Assembly: GCA_021850955.1 (NCBI GenBank) | Contig: JAJZKH010000020.1 | Coordinates: 1-10,311 of the forward strand | Source of the DNA: Microcaldota archaeon | GTDB taxonomy: Archaea > Micrarchaeota > Micrarchaeia > Micrarchaeales > CABMGC01 | Length of the DNA: 10,311 bases | Direction of reading: 5' to 3' | Shown here: positions 1 through 6,452 of the stretch, in pieces | Layout: each line of letters starts with the position of its first letter | How positions within the stretch are numbered: the first letter of the stretch is position 1 | Position numbers and translations under genes: made by a program | Notes under the pieces: model-generated | The model's input: only the letters and a program-made list of their open reading frames with translations | What the model was told of the DNA's origin: nothing | The model's database searches: none

Positions 1-228
1 TTTCATATATTTTAACAAATCTGGCAAAAGTTCACTTTGTAAATTAAATCTTTTTACTAATTTTACTATTTCAGAAACATTATGTTTTTCATCGTCTATA
101 TGTAACTCTTTCAAATATTTAATAATCGTTTTAAGAATTAAAGATTTAAATTCTTCAATATCTACTCTAGAAAATCTAAACACGTTTGCAATTTCTATAA
201 AGTTATCTAAATCTTTTTCCAGATATTT
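1..228 (-). pseudogene. Out-of-frame continuation of the frameshifted 5' gene, runs off the left edge
   Basis: On the minus strand an open frame of 76 codons runs from 228 to the left edge without a stop. It reads a charged, helical sequence (for example DLDNFIEIANVFRFSRVDIE). It has no ATG, and a stop lies directly upstream at 229-231, so it has no good start of its own. It sits in the frame adjacent to the 67-codon frame ending at 207. Adding one A to the run of five A on the minus strand (T run 214-218) would join the two into one protein of at least 137 residues. The most likely reading is the 3' part of a single gene broken by a one-base indel, or by a consensus error. No known family is recognised. 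Confidence 0.5.
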
Positions 229-410
229 TTAGATTTATTAATTACAAAATTTCTGAATTTTTTATCAGATTTAAATTTTAGTAGGTATTTATTTTTATAA
301 TTATTGGATTTTTTCATAATTAGCCAAAACATATCAGAATTAATTTTATCTTCAGCTAAGATTTCATATATCTCTTCTTTACTTAATTGAGTATTTTCTA
401 GTCTTGACAT
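207..410 (-). CDS. Hypothetical protein, N-terminal part of a probably frameshifted gene
   Basis: This is a 67-codon frame starting MSRLENTQLSKEEIYEILAE. It is rich in Lys, Asn and Glu, looks helical and soluble, and has no membrane segment or Cys motif. The start is supported by a TATA-like stretch (attattaaatatt, 431-443) about 21-33 bp upstream of the ATG, the spacing expected for a leaderless archaeal transcript. The frame closes with TAG just after an A run. The neighbouring frame then stays open to the window edge, so the present stop is probably the result of a frameshift. The gene is transcribed leftward, away from the mer operon, and there is no sign of a functional link. I do not recognise it. 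Confidence 0.5.
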   Translation of the reverse strand: MSRLENTQLSKEEIYEILAEDKINSDMFWLIMKKSNNYKNKYLLKFKSDKKFRNFVINKSKNIWKKI

Positions 411-778
411 AATATTATGTATTAACTAAAATTATTAAATATTCACATGATTGATTAATTGTCTTAATTAATATCGAGGGTTGTATGTAAGTCAATGATT
501 TTAAACCCACTAATGCCCCAAAGCGCCCAACTAATTTTAGATATGAACAAATATTAATAATTCCTTGTTATGTACTTTTAATATTAGTCCTTAATAAACC
601 AACATAGTGGATCTGGGCTAAGAGAACAATAGGCTACAAGACAACAGAAAAAGAAAAGCGCATATTTAAAATAGCAACAAAACTTGAAGATTTATTTAAA
701 AAATCAAAATAACTTGCTATATACTTATTTTAATCAAACTTCATTTAATACATACTGCAAAAAAATTATAGAAAATAA
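411..778. other. Intergenic region without a convincing gene
   Basis: These 368 bp lie between the unknown left gene and the end of the mer operon. The left end (431-443) holds the likely TATA box of the leftward gene. A GC-rich string, CCCCAAAGCGCCC at 516-528, stands out from the AT-rich surroundings. Plus-strand bases 608-709 are an open, startless stretch described separately. I see no tRNA, CRISPR repeat or strong hairpin. Confidence 0.6.
608..712 (+). pseudogene. Possible gene remnant (34 codons, no start)
   Basis: An open stretch of 34 codons ends at a TAA at 710-712 and is preceded by TAG at 605-607. It has no ATG, GTG or TTG start. The translation contains GYKTTEKEKRIFKIATKLED, a charged amphipathic sequence more protein-like than usual for random AT-rich DNA. 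It could be the 3' end of a decayed gene. It could also be chance, since 34 codons is short. No family is recognised. Confidence 0.2.
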
Positions 779-1312
779 TTATAAAGAAGAAACTATACCA
801 TTAAGATTAGTTGATAACGGACTACCTTCATTAATTATGGTTCCATTTGAATTTATAACATAATAGATATCTAAATATGCGTTTGGATCATAATCGTAGC
901 TTGCATTCTGAGTCGTTGTCCCATAAATCCAACCTGTTTTGTTTAAACTATAACCATAACTATTAGCAAAAAATTTCAAAGAAAAGCCATCAGTCCCTAA
1001 ATTATCATAAAGATTTACTGTAAGTATTACTGCACCTTTGGAATGAATCTGATTATAATACTGTGATTTTAATAATTGTGAACTCTGTGAACAAGAGGAA
1101 CATCCGGTTGTTATAAACCAAAGCACCACAGGTCTACCACGAAATTCGTCCAGAGTAACGTTGGTTCCATTTACTAGTTTTATAGATATATTAGGTGCAA
1201 CTTGGCCAAGATTAATCCCTAAATTATTCTGATGTGTTTGTGATGTTGTTTTGTCAAATAATACGAATGCGAGTATTAGGATAGCTACAAAAAATAGCAA
1301 AATTTTCTTCAT
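779..1312 (-). CDS. Membrane-anchored thioredoxin-like (TlpA/AhpC-TSA type) protein, CSSC
   Basis: This 177-residue protein has an N-terminal signal anchor (about residues 4-19 after MKK), then a thioredoxin-fold domain. The domain shows the typical entry (GQVAPNISIKL at 36-46, then RGRPVVLWFITTGC) and a C71-S-S-C74 pair where thioredoxins carry CxxC. The Trp usually found before the first Cys is Gly70. Several N-x-S/T sequons fit an extracellular domain. It is the last gene of the operon; its start lies 3 bp after the stop of the membrane-protein gene. It is clearly paralogous to the C-terminal domain of the 239-residue protein two genes upstream (same order of motifs and similar ends). Known TlpA-like proteins are thiol-disulfide oxidoreductases. 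Here the mer context suggests Hg(II) binding or thiol upkeep outside the membrane, which is inference. Confidence 0.8.
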   Translation of the reverse strand: MKKILLFFVAILILAFVLFDKTTSQTHQNNLGINLGQVAPNISIKLVNGTNVTLDEFRGRPVVLWFITTGCSSCSQSSQLLKSQYYNQIHSKGAVILTVNLYDNLGTDGFSLKFFANSYGYSLNKTGWIYGTTTQNASYDYDPNAYLDIYYVINSNGTIINEGSPLSTNLNGIVSSL

Positions 1313-1315
1313 GTT

Positions 1316-1822
1316 TTAACCTTTTTTACAGCAGGAGATATTTTTAGCAGTATAATGGAAAGCTGCAAGAAAAATAAAAAAAGATAGAAGATAAAAGTAA
1401 GGATAGCTTTGTTCGAAGAAGGCCTGTATGTGTGGCGAATATGCAAATAAAACAGGTGTAGATGCACCTAAAACTGCTAAGATAGAGGGTATTATAGGAG
1501 TACAACATAAAGCGTTAACTAATGTACCAACAAGTACTCCTGCAACAGTCCCGCTTTTTGATGTGTGTATTTTTAATTTTCTAGCGTATAAATTAATCGT
1601 TATCATTATACTTATCATAATTCCAAATACAAATGAGAAGATTATTTGTACAGGTGTAATAAACTCTATGAATATCGGATTTATAGTTCCATTTGGAAGT
1701 GATGGCAAAAGAACAAGGTAAATTGCAGTGAATATCGCTGATAATGCGACTAACAGAAAAACATAACGTCTGTCATTAAGTGTTGCTTGCATTACAGTAC
1801 GTTCATATTCCAATAAAGGCAT
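1316..1822 (-). CDS. Small membrane protein with two vicinal Cys pairs, candidate Hg(II) transporter
   Basis: This 168-residue protein has about four or five membrane segments: roughly 20-40, 55-79, 91-127 (long, Pro-containing, perhaps two) and 141-158. A vicinal Cys pair, C106-C107, lies inside the third segment (LVNALCCTPIIPSILAVLG). A second, C164-C165, is in the C-terminal tail (NISCCKKG). Basic residues in the N-terminus, the 81-89 loop and the tail place those parts in the cytoplasm. One Cys pair within a helix plus one on the cytoplasmic side is the arrangement known from bacterial MerT/MerC/MerF mercury importers, but I see no overall sequence similarity to them. It lies between two thioredoxin-like genes and shares an operon with the regulator divergent from merA. 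An alternative is a CcdA-like electron carrier feeding those thioredoxin domains. The transporter role is inference. Confidence 0.65.
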   Translation of the reverse strand: MPLLEYERTVMQATLNDRRYVFLLVALSAIFTAIYLVLLPSLPNGTINPIFIEFITPVQIIFSFVFGIMISIMITINLYARKLKIHTSKSGTVAGVLVGTLVNALCCTPIIPSILAVLGASTPVLFAYSPHIQAFFEQSYPYFYLLSFFIFLAAFHYTAKNISCCKKG

Positions 1823-1866
1823 AAAATCAAATTTTATCTAAGCTAAAAATCTTTAGATTAATGTAT

Positions 1867-2586
1867 CTATACCTCCTGTAAAACATTTTGTATATTATTT
1901 ACAAGTCCAGTGTAGGAGGTATTTATTATAGTTCCATTAGAGTTTAGTACATAGTATATTTCTAAGTACTCCTTTGGATCATATGAATATGTTGCATTAA
2001 GACTTGATGTTCCATATAGTAGCCAACTTTTGTTCTGTACTAGGTTTCCACCATATTGAAATGCGAAATTAGATATAGATGGCCCATTATTGCCTAAATC
2101 GTTATAAAGTTCTACAGTTACAAGAACTGCTCCCTTTGCATATAACTGCTTGAGGTATCCATCATATGCTAAAATACTTTCACTATCTTGACAGGATGGA
2201 CACCATGTAGTTATAAACCACAACACTACCGGACGTCCTCTAAGGCTATCGAGAGTTATACTAGTACCATTTGTTAGTTTTATAGGAATGTTTGGAGCTA
2301 CTTCACCTACCTTAACATTTGTTATTTTATATGTTGATTGAGCACCGGTTGTTTGTGATCCAAAGAAACCGAAAATACCAATACTACTCAAAGTTATTAT
2401 TATAAGAGAAACGCCACAACATGCTATAATGATTATTATTAACAAGATTCGTGAACTTATGCCTGATTTCTTTATTTCATCGATATTTAAGTTACCTTTT
2501 TCTGATTTATGCTTGTCATTAAAATGCATTAGAAGTCCGGAATCTGACTCCATTTTTTTATTACAAAATTTACATTTACTCGACAT
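1867..2586 (-). CDS. C2H2 zinc finger - membrane segment - thioredoxin-like fusion protein, CPSC
   Basis: The 239 residues contain three parts. First is a classical C2H2 finger (C5-x2-C8-x12-H21-x4-H26). Second is a hydrophobic segment (about 47-75) with a vicinal Cys pair, C56-C57. Third is a thioredoxin-like domain (about 93-239) with WCPSC (C129, C132), close to the active sites of TlpA/ResA-type reductases. Lysines before the membrane segment imply the finger is cytoplasmic and the thioredoxin domain outside; the outer part carries several N-x-S/T sequons. The gene starts 9 bp after the regulator stop, and 44 bp separate it from the membrane-protein gene, so it is probably cotranscribed. 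The outer domain is paralogous to the 177-residue protein. The finger could bind zinc, mercury or a partner. Its fusion to a thioredoxin across the membrane is unusual, and the function is not known. Confidence 0.75.
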   Translation of the reverse strand: MSSKCKFCNKKMESDSGLLMHFNDKHKSEKGNLNIDEIKKSGISSRILLIIIIIACCGVSLIIITLSSIGIFGFFGSQTTGAQSTYKITNVKVGEVAPNIPIKLTNGTSITLDSLRGRPVVLWFITTWCPSCQDSESILAYDGYLKQLYAKGAVLVTVELYNDLGNNGPSISNFAFQYGGNLVQNKSWLLYGTSSLNATYSYDPKEYLEIYYVLNSNGTIINTSYTGLVNNIQNVLQEV

Positions 2587-2595
2587 ATAGTTGCC

Positions 2596-2940
2596 TTATT
2601 TATTATAAATGCTTTGAACATTTTCCTTTATCTCTGAAAGAATATTGCAGCTCTTTAGCTCCTTGCAAAATAACAACGCATGTTTTTCTGCAGCGTCTAA
2701 AAGTGGCATGACAGAAGCCTTATTTAATTCGTATATTATCATCTTTCCATTCCTATTCGGTTTTACAAAACCGCAGTTTCTCAAGCAGAAAAGCTCATGC
2801 GAAACTCTTGATTGAGTTTCACCTACTTTAATACAAATTGATTCGACATTTTTCGGTCCATCTAATAATGTATCAATAATTTTAAGTCTCACGGAGTTTG
2901 CAAGTGCCTTAAAAACAAGCACATTATCTGAACTGTTCAT
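2596..2940 (-). CDS. ArsR/SmtB-family regulator, probable Hg(II)-responsive repressor of the mer locus
   Basis: This 114-residue winged-helix protein begins FKALANSVRLKIIDTL, the usual ArsR opening. The recognition-helix pattern is [18 protein letters not shown] (about 42-59), then a wing (NRNGKMIIYEL, 62-72) and a C-terminal helix for dimerisation. Its Cys residues are 36, 52, 56, 92 and 98; Cys36 lies near the metal-binding helix used by several ArsR proteins, and Cys92/Cys98 are in the C-terminal part. In archaea the regulator called MerR is ArsR-like, and the divergent arrangement with merA matches that. The gene is first in the minus-strand operon. A TATA-like box about 24-37 bp upstream and a palindrome overlapping the start codon suggest autorepression. 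Mercury specificity is inferred from context, not from the residues alone. A 5' copy of this gene recurs at 4656-4844. Confidence 0.85.
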   Translation of the reverse strand: MNSSDNVLVFKALANSVRLKIIDTLLDGPKNVESICIKVGETQSRVSHELFCLRNCGFVKPNRNGKMIIYELNKASVMPLLDAAEKHALLFCKELKSCNILSEIKENVQSIYNK

Positions 2941-2959
2941 ATGTTAATATTTACATATG
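2938..2959. promoter_or_regulatory. Candidate operator palindrome at the regulator start (copy 1)
   Basis: CATATGT (2938-2944) and ACATATG (2953-2959) form a perfect 7-bp inverted repeat around 8 bp. It covers the regulator start codon and lies between that codon and the TATA-like stretch 2963-2976, so a bound dimer would cover the start of a leaderless transcript. The related half-site TTTACATA occurs at 2950-2957 and 2979-2986. Its reverse complement TATGTAAA occurs at 3061-3068, next to the merA start. An ArsR dimer is the natural candidate ligand (inference). Confidence 0.55.
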
Positions 2960-3078
2960 AAGATTTATATATATTTACTTTACATACAATTACTAGAATT
3001 TATGAAAAGTTTGAAAAAGTGATTTAATCTAAAAACAGTTTAAAATTACTTAAATAAAATTATGTAAATGTTGATATA
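2960..3078. promoter_or_regulatory. Divergent leaderless promoters of the regulator operon and merA (copy 1)
   Basis: The leftward promoter has a TATA-like stretch at 2963-2976 (atttatatatattt read on plus), 24-37 bp from the regulator ATG. The rightward one has cttaaataaaat at about 3049-3060, roughly 19-30 bp from the merA ATG at 3079. No Shine-Dalgarno precedes either ATG, which fits leaderless mRNAs. The TATGTAAA half-site at 3061-3068 lies between the merA TATA and the start, so both directions could be controlled by one repressor. Confidence 0.5.
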
Positions 3079-4518
3079 ATGCCAAAAAGAAAAAATACAG
3101 AATACGAATTGGTTATAGTTGGTAATGGAGCAGCCGCTTTTGCTGCAGCCATAAAGGCAGATGAACTCGGTAAGAAAACCGCCATAATAAAAGGAGGTAC
3201 TATAGGTGGAACGTGTGTTAATGTTGGCTGTGTTCCAAGCAAAAGGCTTCTTGTTAGCGGAGAAATTATAAAAAATACAAGAAATCATAATTTAGGAAAA
3301 AATACAATACTTCAACATGACGAAGAATTCAATTTCTCTAAAATAATGGAGAATAAAAAGAAGCTTGTAGAGGATCTGAGGTATGGAAAATATGAAAATG
3401 TTTTAAGCAAGCTGAAAAACGTAGAGTTGTATGAAGGGATGGCTAGCTTTATCTCTGAAAAAGAAGTAGAAGTTAAACATAATAATAAAAGTAAAACAGT
3501 TATTTTAGGTAAAAAATTTATTATTGCAACTGGCGCTAGTCCATCAATACCTAAAATAGAAGGAGTAGAAAGTATAAACTACTGGACAAATATAGAAGGT
3601 CTTGAGCAAAAAGAGATTCCAAAATCACTCATAGTTATTGGAGGTCGTGCTCTGGGTTTAGAATTTGCACAGATTTATAATAGATTTGGAACTAAAGTAA
3701 CTCTTTTACAAAGAAATCCATTACTTATACCAGAAGCTGAACCGGAAATGTCAAATGCTCTCAAATCTTATCTAGAAGAAGATGGAATAACAATACATAC
3801 AAATGTTGCTCTTAAAAGCTTTGAAAAAGATGCTAAAAACAATCAAGTTATTGTGAATGCTGAGGTTAATGGTAAACCCACTGTGTTTCAAGCATCATCA
3901 ATTCTATTTGCTACAGGAAGAACTCCAAATACAAATTCATTAAATATCGAAAATGCTAAAATTAAACTTGGCTCTAAGAGAGAGATAATAACTAATTCTG
4001 AAATGAAAACAAATAATCCAGATATATTTGCTGCGGGTGATGTAACTGGAGAGCCCATGCTAGAATCTTTAGCTGCTAGGGAGGGCACGTATGCCGCAGA
4101 AAATGCGCTTTTAGGCTTTCATAAAAAAATAAATAAAGATATTATACCAAAGGCTATATTCACAGATCCCCAGTTTGCAAGTGTCGGTATAACAGAAAAG
4201 GAGGTAATTGAAAAATTTAATGTTTGTACGTGTAGAGTGATTAAATTTAAAGATGTGCCGAAAGCTATCATAATTGGTAATACAAGAGGTATGATAAAGA
4301 TGGTTGCGCATCCAAAAACTCATGTTATTCTTGGTGTGCAGATACTTTCTCCGTTGGCAGCTGAAATTATAAATGAGGCCGTAATGATATTAAAAAATAG
4401 ATATACTATAGAGGACGTAATAGATACAGTACATGTATTCCCAACCATGTCAGAGTCATTAAAAATAGTTGCTCAGTCTTTCTTTAGAAATATCAAAGAC
4501 ACAAGTTGCTGCATATAA
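3079..4518 (+). CDS. merA: Mercuric reductase MerA, copy 1
   Basis: This 479-residue flavoprotein disulfide reductase reduces Hg(II) to Hg(0) with NAD(P)H in the cytoplasm. Visible features are the FAD-binding GNGAAA (15-20), redox-active C46 and C51 in [13 protein letters not shown], the NAD(P)-binding GGRALG (188-193), and ATGRTPNT (278-285) followed by the second FAD motif ending AAGDVTGEP (318-326). The dimer domain ends in a vicinal pair, C477-C478 (DTSCCI), the hallmark that passes Hg(II) to the active site. The second His of the HxHPTxSE motif of lipoamide dehydrogenases is Phe454 here (HVFPTMSE), as expected for MerA rather than for those enzymes. There is no N-terminal NmerA metal-binding domain, so this is the short core form. 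A CxC (C383, C385) is an extra feature. It is divergent from the regulator and repeated, apparently unchanged, at 4983-6422. Confidence 0.93.
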   Translation: MPKRKNTEYELVIVGNGAAAFAAAIKADELGKKTAIIKGGTIGGTCVNVGCVPSKRLLVSGEIIKNTRNHNLGKNTILQHDEEFNFSKIMENKKKLVEDLRYGKYENVLSKLKNVELYEGMASFISEKEVEVKHNNKSKTVILGKKFIIATGASPSIPKIEGVESINYWTNIEGLEQKEIPKSLIVIGGRALGLEFAQIYNRFGTKVTLLQRNPLLIPEAEPEMSNALKSYLEEDGITIHTNVALKSFEKDAKNNQVIVNAEVNGKPTVFQASSILFATGRTPNTNSLNIENAKIKLGSKREIITNSEMKTNNPDIFAAGDVTGEPMLESLAAREGTYAAENALLGFHKKINKDIIPKAIFTDPQFASVGITEKEVIEKFNVCTCRVIKFKDVPKAIIIGNTRGMIKMVAHPKTHVILGVQILSPLAAEIINEAVMILKNRYTIEDVIDTVHVFPTMSESLKIVAQSFFRNIKDTSCCI

Positions 4519-4548
4519 TTTAGTATTTTTGAAGTTATTTATTTTTCG
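4519..4548 (+). terminator. T-rich tail after merA copy 1
   Basis: Directly after the merA stop, T runs occur at 4526-4530 and 4542-4546 within an AT-rich stretch without a hairpin. This is the form of archaeal transcription termination signals. The same tail follows copy 2. If termination is incomplete, the transcript would run into the inverted merA fragment. Confidence 0.35.
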
Positions 4549-4668
4549 TAAATTATGATTTCTTGTATTTTTTATAATTTCTCCGCTAACAAGAAGCCTT
4601 TTGCTTGGAACACAGCCAACATTAACACACGTTCCACCTATAGTACCTCCTTTTATTATGGCGGTTTT
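4549..4668 (-). repeat. 120-bp inverted merA fragment bridging the two repeat copies
   Basis: Read on the minus strand, this stretch matches merA 3175-3294 (codons 33-72, including the redox Cys46 and Cys51 codons), and equally 5079-5198 of copy 2. Its two ends, TAAATTA (4549-4555) and CGGTTTT (4662-4668), are shared with the repeat copies, so 106 bp (4556-4661) are pure filler. On the plus strand it is a non-coding antisense copy of part of merA. Confidence 0.93.
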
Positions 4669-4844
4669 ACAAAACCGCAGTTTCTCAAGCAGAAAAGCTC
4701 ATGCGAAACTCTTGATTGAGTTTCACCTACTTTAATACAAATTGATTCGACATTTTTCGGTCCATCTAATAATGTATCAATAATTTTAAGTCTCACGGAG
4801 TTTGCAAGTGCCTTAAAAACAAGCACATTATCTGAACTGTTCAT
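4656..4844 (-). pseudogene. Truncated ArsR-type regulator, copy 2 (62 codons)
   Basis: Residues 1-61 equal those of the full regulator at 2596-2940. The duplication junction then adds one Pro codon and a TAA from the inverted merA filler. The recognition helix ([17 protein letters not shown]) and Cys36, 52 and 56 remain. The wing, the C-terminal dimerisation helix, Cys92 and Cys98 are lost. It keeps its own start, TATA-like box and palindrome, so it may be transcribed. Without the dimer helix a stable repressor is unlikely, so it is best treated as a broken copy. It might still interfere with the intact protein (inference). Confidence 0.85.
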
Positions 4845-4863
4845 ATGTTAATATTTACATATG
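4842..4863. promoter_or_regulatory. Candidate operator palindrome (copy 2)
   Basis: CATATGT (4842-4848) and ACATATG (4857-4863) are the second copy of the inverted repeat over the regulator start. With the first copy it would double the binding sites for the single intact repressor gene. Confidence 0.5.
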
Positions 4864-4982
4864 AAGATTTATATATATTTACTTTACATACAATTACTAG
4901 AATTTATGAAAAGTTTGAAAAAGTGATTTAATCTAAAAACAGTTTAAAATTACTTAAATAAAATTATGTAAATGTTGATATA
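4864..4982. promoter_or_regulatory. Divergent promoters of truncated regulator and merA (copy 2)
   Basis: This is the same sequence as 2960-3078: a leftward TATA-like stretch at 4867-4880, a rightward one at about 4953-4964, and the TATGTAAA half-site at 4965-4972. The second merA therefore has a complete promoter of its own. The leftward promoter would read the 62-codon remnant and then run antisense into merA copy 1. Confidence 0.45.
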
Positions 4983-6422
4983 ATGCCAAAAAGAAAAAAT
5001 ACAGAATACGAATTGGTTATAGTTGGTAATGGAGCAGCCGCTTTTGCTGCAGCCATAAAGGCAGATGAACTCGGTAAGAAAACCGCCATAATAAAAGGAG
5101 GTACTATAGGTGGAACGTGTGTTAATGTTGGCTGTGTTCCAAGCAAAAGGCTTCTTGTTAGCGGAGAAATTATAAAAAATACAAGAAATCATAATTTAGG
5201 AAAAAATACAATACTTCAACATGACGAAGAATTCAATTTCTCTAAAATAATGGAGAATAAAAAGAAGCTTGTAGAGGATCTGAGGTATGGAAAATATGAA
5301 AATGTTTTAAGCAAGCTGAAAAACGTAGAGTTGTATGAAGGGATGGCTAGCTTTATCTCTGAAAAAGAAGTAGAAGTTAAACATAATAATAAAAGTAAAA
5401 CAGTTATTTTAGGTAAAAAATTTATTATTGCAACTGGCGCTAGTCCATCAATACCTAAAATAGAAGGAGTAGAAAGTATAAACTACTGGACAAATATAGA
5501 AGGTCTTGAGCAAAAAGAGATTCCAAAATCACTCATAGTTATTGGAGGTCGTGCTCTGGGTTTAGAATTTGCACAGATTTATAATAGATTTGGAACTAAA
5601 GTAACTCTTTTACAAAGAAATCCATTACTTATACCAGAAGCTGAACCGGAAATGTCAAATGCTCTCAAATCTTATCTAGAAGAAGATGGAATAACAATAC
5701 ATACAAATGTTGCTCTTAAAAGCTTTGAAAAAGATGCTAAAAACAATCAAGTTATTGTGAATGCTGAGGTTAATGGTAAACCCACTGTGTTTCAAGCATC
5801 ATCAATTCTATTTGCTACAGGAAGAACTCCAAATACAAATTCATTAAATATCGAAAATGCTAAAATTAAACTTGGCTCTAAGAGAGAGATAATAACTAAT
5901 TCTGAAATGAAAACAAATAATCCAGATATATTTGCTGCGGGTGATGTAACTGGAGAGCCCATGCTAGAATCTTTAGCTGCTAGGGAGGGCACGTATGCCG
6001 CAGAAAATGCGCTTTTAGGCTTTCATAAAAAAATAAATAAAGATATTATACCAAAGGCTATATTCACAGATCCCCAGTTTGCAAGTGTCGGTATAACAGA
6101 AAAGGAGGTAATTGAAAAATTTAATGTTTGTACGTGTAGAGTGATTAAATTTAAAGATGTGCCGAAAGCTATCATAATTGGTAATACAAGAGGTATGATA
6201 AAGATGGTTGCGCATCCAAAAACTCATGTTATTCTTGGTGTGCAGATACTTTCTCCGTTGGCAGCTGAAATTATAAATGAGGCCGTAATGATATTAAAAA
6301 ATAGATATACTATAGAGGACGTAATAGATACAGTACATGTATTCCCAACCATGTCAGAGTCATTAAAAATAGTTGCTCAGTCTTTCTTTAGAAATATCAA
6401 AGACACAAGTTGCTGCATATAA
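4983..6422 (+). CDS. merA: Mercuric reductase MerA, copy 2
   Basis: The 479-residue translation is the same as that of copy 1, with redox C46/C51, the FAD and NAD(P) motifs, Phe454 in place of the lipoamide dehydrogenase His, and C477-C478 at the C-terminus. It has an intact promoter region and the same T-rich tail, so it should be as active as copy 1. The lack of any visible substitution implies a very recent duplication, ongoing gene conversion or an artefact. A doubled merA would raise enzyme dosage, while the accessory operon genes (779-2586) and the intact regulator stay single-copy. Confidence 0.92.
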   Translation: MPKRKNTEYELVIVGNGAAAFAAAIKADELGKKTAIIKGGTIGGTCVNVGCVPSKRLLVSGEIIKNTRNHNLGKNTILQHDEEFNFSKIMENKKKLVEDLRYGKYENVLSKLKNVELYEGMASFISEKEVEVKHNNKSKTVILGKKFIIATGASPSIPKIEGVESINYWTNIEGLEQKEIPKSLIVIGGRALGLEFAQIYNRFGTKVTLLQRNPLLIPEAEPEMSNALKSYLEEDGITIHTNVALKSFEKDAKNNQVIVNAEVNGKPTVFQASSILFATGRTPNTNSLNIENAKIKLGSKREIITNSEMKTNNPDIFAAGDVTGEPMLESLAAREGTYAAENALLGFHKKINKDIIPKAIFTDPQFASVGITEKEVIEKFNVCTCRVIKFKDVPKAIIIGNTRGMIKMVAHPKTHVILGVQILSPLAAEIINEAVMILKNRYTIEDVIDTVHVFPTMSESLKIVAQSFFRNIKDTSCCI

Positions 6423-6452
6423 TTTAGTATTTTTGAAGTTATTTATTTTTCG
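6423..6452 (+). terminator. T-rich tail after merA copy 2
   Basis: T runs at 6430-6434 and 6446-6450 follow the stop codon with no hairpin. This is the same arrangement as after copy 1 and fits archaeal termination. Confidence 0.35.

Larger units (their letters stand above)
2758..4555 (+). repeat. 1798-bp direct repeat, copy 1 (part of regulator + promoters + merA)
   Basis: The unit begins inside the regulator gene (at codons 61-62) and ends 37 bp after the merA stop. It recurs at a constant offset of 1904 bp (4662-6459). I found no difference in the intergenic region, at both ends or in the two merA translations. Identity stops sharply on the left (t2757 versus g4661) and on the right (t4556 versus a6460). 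There is no transposase, terminal inverted repeat or target duplication at the ends. Confidence 0.95.

Noticed and set aside
1428..1721. Plus-strand open frame of 97 codons opposite the membrane-protein gene
   Set aside because: It is antisense to a gene with clear membrane segments and Cys pairs in an operon; its own translation shows no coherent fold and no promoter.
1316..1822. Direct assignment as MerT
   Set aside because: Only the Cys-pair layout is similar; length, helix order and sequence around the pairs do not let me claim homology.
3046..3288. Antisense open frame within the 5' part of merA, repeated at 4950-5192 in copy 2
   Set aside because: It overlaps strongly conserved merA codons, has no sensible start region or domain, and is only a shadow of the real gene.
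3079..4518. Dihydrolipoamide dehydrogenase as the identity of the 479-aa flavoproteins
   Set aside because: The C-terminal vicinal Cys pair and Phe in place of the catalytic His of HxHPTxSE point to mercuric reductase, and the neighbours fit mer.
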